Shown: positions 59,559 through 64,000 of the stretch, in pieces
Numbering within the stretch: position 1 is the stretch's first letter
How the letters are laid out: the number at the start of each line of letters is the position of its first letter
NCBI RefSeq assembly: GCF_900095225.1
Contig: NZ_LT607432.1
Coordinates: 23,470 to 87,469 of the forward strand
From: Pseudomonas sp. UMAB-08
GTDB lineage: Bacteria > Pseudomonadota > Gammaproteobacteria > Pseudomonadales > Pseudomonadaceae
Direction of reading: 5' to 3'
Length of the DNA stretch: 64,000 nucleotides
Notes under the pieces: generated by a model
The model's input: only the letters and a program-made list of their open reading frames with translations
Told to the model about the DNA's origin: nothing
The model's database searches: none
Position numbers and translations under genes: made by a program

Positions 59559-61045
59559 CAGGCCACCTTCGCTTTAATGTATGCGGTAACGCCTAGAACC
59601 GGAATTACTTCGGGCGTAGTGAATTGGGTAGTTTTATCGTAGCTTAAAAGTGGGAGACTAGCGGATACCGGAGTAGTCGCAACAGCTACGAACTTATCAC
59701 TACCGCACGCTACCCCACTCCATGTGACGGAGCGTGGCAAAGCTTTTGTAGTCCAGTTATTCCCATCTAGCGATACCCAGCAAAAATTACTATCGGAGGA
59801 GCCTGAAATAATTATAAATATTCCGGAACCAAAAGCAACTTTGCCCAAATATGGAACAGCTGGAGTTCCTAACGCTTTATATGTCCAGCTTATCCCGTCA
59901 ATTGACGTAAAAACCACTCCACTATTATTGGTAGCTACAAACTTTCCATTCCCGAAGACGATATATAAAGAGCCTAACCCATTTGGCGATGTGCGGGTAG
60001 TCCAGGTAGTTCCGTTGACAGATGTAGCAAATGCCCCACCCTGGGTATTACCGGCAACAAATACGCCATTGCCGTAGGCAATTCCGTACCAATAACCCGT
60101 TGTCGGGAAAGTCGTAGCTGTCCAAGTTATACCGTCTGTCGAAGTCATACCGACAGCGGAAGAAATTGGGCCAACCACAAATCTCCCATTCCCGTAGCTT
60201 ACGCTAATAGGGTTTCCTATACCCCCCGGAGCAGTCCTAGACGTCCATGTAACGCCATCCGGTGAAGTTGCGATACTGATACTGCTCTGACCTATTGCAA
60301 CAAACAAACCGCCGCCATATGTTACATCAAACCAGTAGCTTGAAGCTGGCAAAGTTCTAGCCGTCCACGTAATACCATCTGGCGAAGTGTATGCTGTACT
60401 ACTAGCCTCACCTGTGGAAGGCATAGCCACAAAAACCCCATTACCGAAAGCAACCGAGCTACATCCGGCCGGAAGTGCTCCGGCTGCTGCTGCGGTTGAT
60501 GAGATATTAGGCAAGACTCCAAGCTTAGCGAATAGCTCCGGGTAGCTAGATTGCAAGTAGACTGTATTTGTGGGCAGGTAAGTTGCTCCGGGCGCGCTGG
60601 CGGTAACGAGCATATCCCCGACTTGCTGACCTACAGACTTAAATTCGACGCCAGTTTCGTCAAGCTTCGCAACGAGCGCTTTGCCTCCATTACCGACGAG
60701 CGACGGAAGCCCCGCTGCCGATCCTGCTGCCGCCGCCGAAACTTGCGCACTGTTAGCACTGGTCGCCGATGCTGTAGCGCTACCGGCTGAACTGGTAGCG
60801 CTGGAAGCCGAAGCCGTGGCGCTGGAAGCCGCTGAACCTGCCGACGTTGCGGCTGCCTCCTTATAGCCCTTCGTATCGGCCGTAGCGCCAGCCTGCCACG
60901 TCAGCGAAGTATTGACCTCTGCAACCATGTCCGCCTGAGCGGTGAGCGATGCCCCTGCCTTGGCGTCAAATACCGCCTCGGCGTCAGTTGGCAGCGGTGC
61001 AGGTGGAAGCGGTGTCAGCAGCGGAGGTGTCGTTGATACTGCCAT
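59558..61045 (-). CDS. Phage tail fibre with repeated blade-like units
   Basis: A 495-residue protein. The N-terminal ~130 residues are Ala/Ser-rich helix (GSAASSATASASSATSSAG), a typical fibre shaft region. VGDMLVTASAPGATYLPTNTVYLQS forms the linker. Residues ~190-470 contain about six copies of a unit near 46 residues long: a T/S-S-x-D-G-x-x-WT motif, then a GNGxFVA strand (examples SPDGITWTAR, STDGITWTAT, SIDGISWTYK). This suggests a six- or seven-bladed beta-propeller for receptor binding. The C-terminal ~30 residues (TTQFTTPEVIPV) may be the tip. It overlaps the next gene by one base. Confidence 0.78.
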   Translation of the reverse strand: MAVSTTPPLLTPLPPAPLPTDAEAVFDAKAGASLTAQADMVAEVNTSLTWQAGATADTKGYKEAAATSAGSAASSATASASSATSSAGSATASATSANSAQVSAAAAGSAAGLPSLVGNGGKALVAKLDETGVEFKSVGQQVGDMLVTASAPGATYLPTNTVYLQSSYPELFAKLGVLPNISSTAAAAGALPAGCSSVAFGNGVFVAMPSTGEASSTAYTSPDGITWTARTLPASSYWFDVTYGGGLFVAIGQSSISIATSPDGVTWTSRTAPGGIGNPISVSYGNGRFVVGPISSAVGMTSTDGITWTATTFPTTGYWYGIAYGNGVFVAGNTQGGAFATSVNGTTWTTRTSPNGLGSLYIVFGNGKFVATNNSGVVFTSIDGISWTYKALGTPAVPYLGKVAFGSGIFIIISGSSDSNFCWVSLDGNNWTTKALPRSVTWSGVACGSDKFVAVATTPVSASLPLLSYDKTTQFTTPEVIPVLGVTAYIKAKVA

Positions 61046-61971
61046 TACATGAGGCTCCTTACTTCGAGGGTGTATTCGGCGCGGTCGTATGTTGGAAGGC
61101 CCATGGCGAGCCTGTCGAAGCGACCCACAATGATGGTGTAGTCGAGGTCTTCACTTCCGATGTAGAGCGCAGCCGTGTCTTTGAGCAGGTTAAGTGTTCG
61201 CAGTGCGCTGGAAACTTGATCGCCAGTCATCACCACGCTGAAATCAACGTATCGCCGTTCGCCACCCGGCACGACATTGATATTCCCGAAATCATCTTGC
61301 TTGACGTGGGAATAACTCTCGCTGCCGAGACCGGTACCATAAACAGCGACACCAATAGTCTTGGCCATCCCGAGCACCAGCATGCCTACTTGTGCGGTGC
61401 CACCCGGTGCACTAATGAGAAAGCGAATATCTGCATTATTGAATGCCGGCAGATCGAACTGAGCGACGTTGTCTTTGGTGGCGAACTCTCCGAAGTAATA
61501 CTGATACCAACTACCGCCCGCCTTGCTCGACATATTGAATGTCTTGTCGTAGATGGGAGTAGCTGTTCCGGGAACGGTCATCACTACGCGAACAGTTGAC
61601 GCCATGACACCGACCAGTCCGAATGAATTGATTCGCGCAGCAGGCCGGATTGTCAGGTCGATGCTTTCAGGGTTGGTCGTGAAGCTGCCAATCATCCATG
61701 TGGTGCCTTGGCGCTTGTTGAACATCTTCCAGCGGTTAGTTGGACCGAGATTCAGCCACGCGACGGGGGTGACCTTATCCGTTTCTGGGTTACGGCCAGT
61801 GTTCGCCACCAGCGCTTCATAGTTGTTATGGTTAAATATCACTTTGGCGCCGAGAGCGTATGCCGTGCCCACCAACCACAACGGGTTATCCGTTTCCGGC
61901 ACGTTGCTGCTGATGATCTTCCCGCTGGCAGCCGTTATCTCGATAGGTGGAACAACTTTCATTACGCTCAT
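61045..61971 (-). CDS. Phage minor tail protein
   Basis: A 308-residue protein, mostly beta. KVVPPIEITAASGKIISSNVPETDNPLWL opens it, AYALGAKVIFNHNNYEALVANTGRNPE looks like a small carbohydrate-binding-like module, and the rest has no enzymatic motif. It is placed between the tape-measure and fibre genes and overlaps both (ATGA and TAATG), so it is a tail-tip or baseplate component. I recognise it only as a type seen in Pseudomonas siphoprophages. Confidence 0.6.
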   Translation of the reverse strand: MSVMKVVPPIEITAASGKIISSNVPETDNPLWLVGTAYALGAKVIFNHNNYEALVANTGRNPETDKVTPVAWLNLGPTNRWKMFNKRQGTTWMIGSFTTNPESIDLTIRPAARINSFGLVGVMASTVRVVMTVPGTATPIYDKTFNMSSKAGGSWYQYYFGEFATKDNVAQFDLPAFNNADIRFLISAPGGTAQVGMLVLGMAKTIGVAVYGTGLGSESYSHVKQDDFGNINVVPGGERRYVDFSVVMTGDQVSSALRTLNLLKDTAALYIGSEDLDYTIIVGRFDRLAMGLPTYDRAEYTLEVRSLM

Positions 61972-63785
61972 GCTGTTGCCACCTTAGTTTGAACGGTGCC
62001 GTTGATCTGAAGGCCGCCCTCTTTAATCTGGCCGACGTTGCTGGACATTTTCTCGAGAAGTTTCCAGAAGGCTGTGGAGTTGTCTTTTACCTCCTGACGC
62101 AGCGCCCGCACCTCAGCAGCCGTGGCACCTGAGTCACCGCCATTGAGCATTGATGCCGTCTGGTTCGCGTTGTAGATTCGGCTCGGGCCGGTGACCTCCA
62201 GCTCTGGGCCGTTCTCGCCAACCAGGCGCAGGCCGCCGCTGTGGAAGCCGCCAGATGCGTAACCCCTGATTTCGCCGTTCGCGATACCGTCGTTCCTGAT
62301 GGCGGCAGCCAGGCCAGCAGCCGTAACGGCCCCGCTACCCAGCAGGCCCGCCCAGTACGCCGCCCCGGAAGGATCGACATCTCGACCAAGCACGCTGTTG
62401 TAGACGGAGTTCAGATCCGAAGCGCTTGGAGCGCCTGCTGTTCCGGTGTACGAGCCAGAAGCAACAGCCGACACTTGCGCCGCAGACGTGGCCGCAGACA
62501 TGGCCGCCGAGAGCGCCACGCCCAGCCCAGCAATAGCGTCCTTGACCGACAGCACCGAGGTATCAATCCCATTGAGCTTGTCGACTTGGGCTTGAGCCAG
62601 GGAAAGCTGAGCATCCAGCCCTTCCATTTGCGCGTCGAACTGGCCTTTGGCGTCTTTAATCTGATCCTGCACCGTCTTGAGCAATTGCTGCTCGGTGGTG
62701 AGCTGTACGCCATTGATGGCATTCAACTCGGCGACTACGTTCGCTGTACGGCCCTGCTCGCGATTGAAGTCTTCCAGAGAGCTGTACAGGTCGGTGGTGT
62801 TGGTGCTGACCGTGGACAGCGCATCGTCGAGACCGGTGATACCCGACAGCGAGCCGCCAGAGCGGGCCGTGGCCAAAGCACTTTGCAGTGTGGCCTGAGC
62901 CTGCGCCCGCAGCATCTTCACCGCATCGTCCGACGTGCCATTCAAGGACTTCAGGGCGTTTTCCAGTGAGCTGCTGACGGCCGTCATGTCCGTGACGCCA
63001 GTCTGAGCGGTCTGCAGTATGTCGTTGAGCGATGTTGCCTGTGCGTTATAGGCTTCCGTGAGCGCGTTTTTCTCACCCGTGACCGCACGCTGTACGGCGC
63101 TCATGGCCGAGGTGATATTGTCTGCCAGGGTTGTTTTCAGGGTTTCAGCGGCAGACTTTGCCTTGGTTTCGAGGATGTCGTACGCAGATCCTGCAGTACC
63201 AGCCAGGCTCATCAGCGTGTCATACATTTTCTTGCCGGCGGCTGTAGTGTCCTTGCTCGCAGCCTCGACCAGATCGCGAAACCCTGCGCGCAGTGGTGGC
63301 AGGCTTACGCCTGCGTCCTTGAGCACCTGATTGAACCCGTCCAGCGAGCGCGCAGCGTTTTCAGACTCGCTGTAGAAGGCGCTGTAGTACGTGGACTGGC
63401 GAGCCTCAAGGATCTTATAGGCCGCATCCGCTGAGGTAGACATGTTGAGCAGCGTCAGCAGCATCTGACGACCGGATTCAGTCGTCTTGTCGATACCTGA
63501 CACCATGTCCCGGAAGCCATCGCGGCTATCAGGCAAGGCAATGCTCAGCGCGCTGAATGCGCCCCGCACATCAGAAAGCGTGTTGGTAGCCTTCTCTGCA
63601 TCCGTAAAGAAGCTTCCGTAGTAAGTGGCAAATGAGGTTTTCAGCGCATCTAAACCGCCCGCCCACAGCGACAGCTGCTCAGCCATGAAGCCGCCGGAGA
63701 CCGACATGTCGTAGGCGCTGATGCTCACATGCTTGAATACATCGTTGACGCTGAGCAGGTTACTGACGAAGTCCTGCAACCCTAC
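61968..63785 (-). pseudogene. Tail tape-measure protein gene, 5' end missing
   Basis: About 605 codons of the C-terminal part remain. The helical repeats (GFRDMVSGIDKTTESGRQMLLTLLN and LRAGFRDLVEAASKDTTAAGKKMYDTL) are typical of tape-measure proteins, as is the C-terminal GGFHSGGLRLVGENGPELEVTGP. Full-length proteins usually exceed 800 residues with N-terminal transmembrane segments. Phage-like sequence stops at about 63785; beyond it the frame runs antisense through an AlpA-type gene. No natural start codon with ribosome site is seen, so it is probably non-functional. Confidence 0.75.
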
Positions 63786-63787
63786 AT

Positions 63788-63941
63788 AGCTATTCGTGTA
63801 ACAACCTTCTCGACCACCGAGGTTTACCGGCGCATCGGGAAAGGCCAGTTTCCACGACAGATAAAGATCGGCGCCAAGAGTGTTGTCTGGGTTGAGCAGG
63901 AAGTAATGGCGTGGATTGATCTGATGATTGCCCATGGGTAG
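63788..63941 (+). pseudogene. AlpA-family transcriptional regulator, N-terminus missing
   Basis: The plus strand reads VTTFSTTEVYRRIGKGQFPR, then QIKIGAKSVVWVEQEVMAWIDLMIAHG and a TAG stop. This is the winged helix-turn-helix of AlpA-type excisionase/regulator proteins, where S-x-x-x-[IV]-Y-R-x-I and F-P-x-x-x-x-[IL]-G are diagnostic. About the first 12-15 residues of a normal AlpA are missing; they are replaced by antisense tape-measure sequence at the junction near 63785. Some product might still be made from upstream starts in the hybrid frame (63729), but this is doubtful. Confidence 0.72.
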
Positions 63942-64000
63942 ATGAGGCCAAATTCATCAAGGTCTCCGGCGTCGAAGAGCGCGTAATCAAGACTTACAAG
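63942..64000. other. Window end, unassigned
   Basis: The last 59 bases are open on both strands: plus reads VDEAKFIKVSGVEER, minus reads LDYALFDAGDLDEFG. Either could belong to a gene outside the window; no assignment is possible. Confidence 0.3.

Overview
The window is a chromosomal segment of a Pseudomonas, most likely a member of the P. fluorescens group. Support comes from the gene content and from gene order that matches what I recall of P. aeruginosa in two blocks: braCDEFG through the pdxH/OmpA/esterase/dinG cluster to quiP, and dcd, apbC, metG, rnf, nth followed by argG, motY, pyrC, rnt, bfd, bfr, grxD. No rRNA or tRNA gene and no CRISPR array was seen.

Region 1 (1-35 kb) is ordinary chromosome. 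It holds the end of an MFS transporter, a DUF2288 gene, the five-gene branched-chain amino acid ABC operon braCDEFG, and a LysR regulator divergent from a short-chain dehydrogenase. A run of envelope and metabolic genes follows: nhaA, a glycine-zipper lipoprotein, pdxH, OmpA-like lipoproteins, a family VIII-type esterase, a secreted glycoside hydrolase, dinG and a collagen-like exported protein. Next come two SEC-C proteins, a cation diffusion facilitator, a QuiP-type acyl-homoserine lactone acylase and a HisJQMP-type basic amino acid transporter with a zinc deacylase gene inserted in its operon.

Region 2 (35-44.5 kb) carries dcd, a cold-shock gene with a long leader, apbC, metG and an rnf-type operon ending in nth. 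This rnf operon is unusual. rnfC is absent, RnfB has no N-terminal membrane anchor but has a long charged tail, and RnfA and RnfE together lack three of the four cysteines that hold the intramembrane iron-sulfur cluster in classical complexes.

Region 3 (44.5-49 kb) is AT-rich and gene-poor. It contains a NarL-type response regulator, a small two-HTH-like protein, a two-helix membrane protein of unknown function, and a 92-residue protein that matches the oligomerisation half of the xenogeneic silencer MvaT but stops before the DNA-binding domain. It looks like recently acquired DNA carrying a possible natural antagonist of MvaT/MvaU.

Region 4 (49-57.5 kb) is housekeeping: argG, motY, pyrC-rnt, the iron-storage pair bfd/bfr with a Fur-box-like site, grxD and a molybdopterin oxidoreductase.

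Region 5 (57.8-64 kb) is the tail and lysis end of a prophage read on the minus strand: truncated tape-measure protein, tail protein, a tail fibre with repeated blade-like units, a DUF4376 protein, a lysozyme-like protein, a small lipoprotein and a DUF1353 protein. The tape-measure gene loses its 5' part at about 63785, where it meets a 5'-truncated AlpA-type regulator gene on the other strand. This marks an illegitimate recombination junction inside a remodelled prophage.
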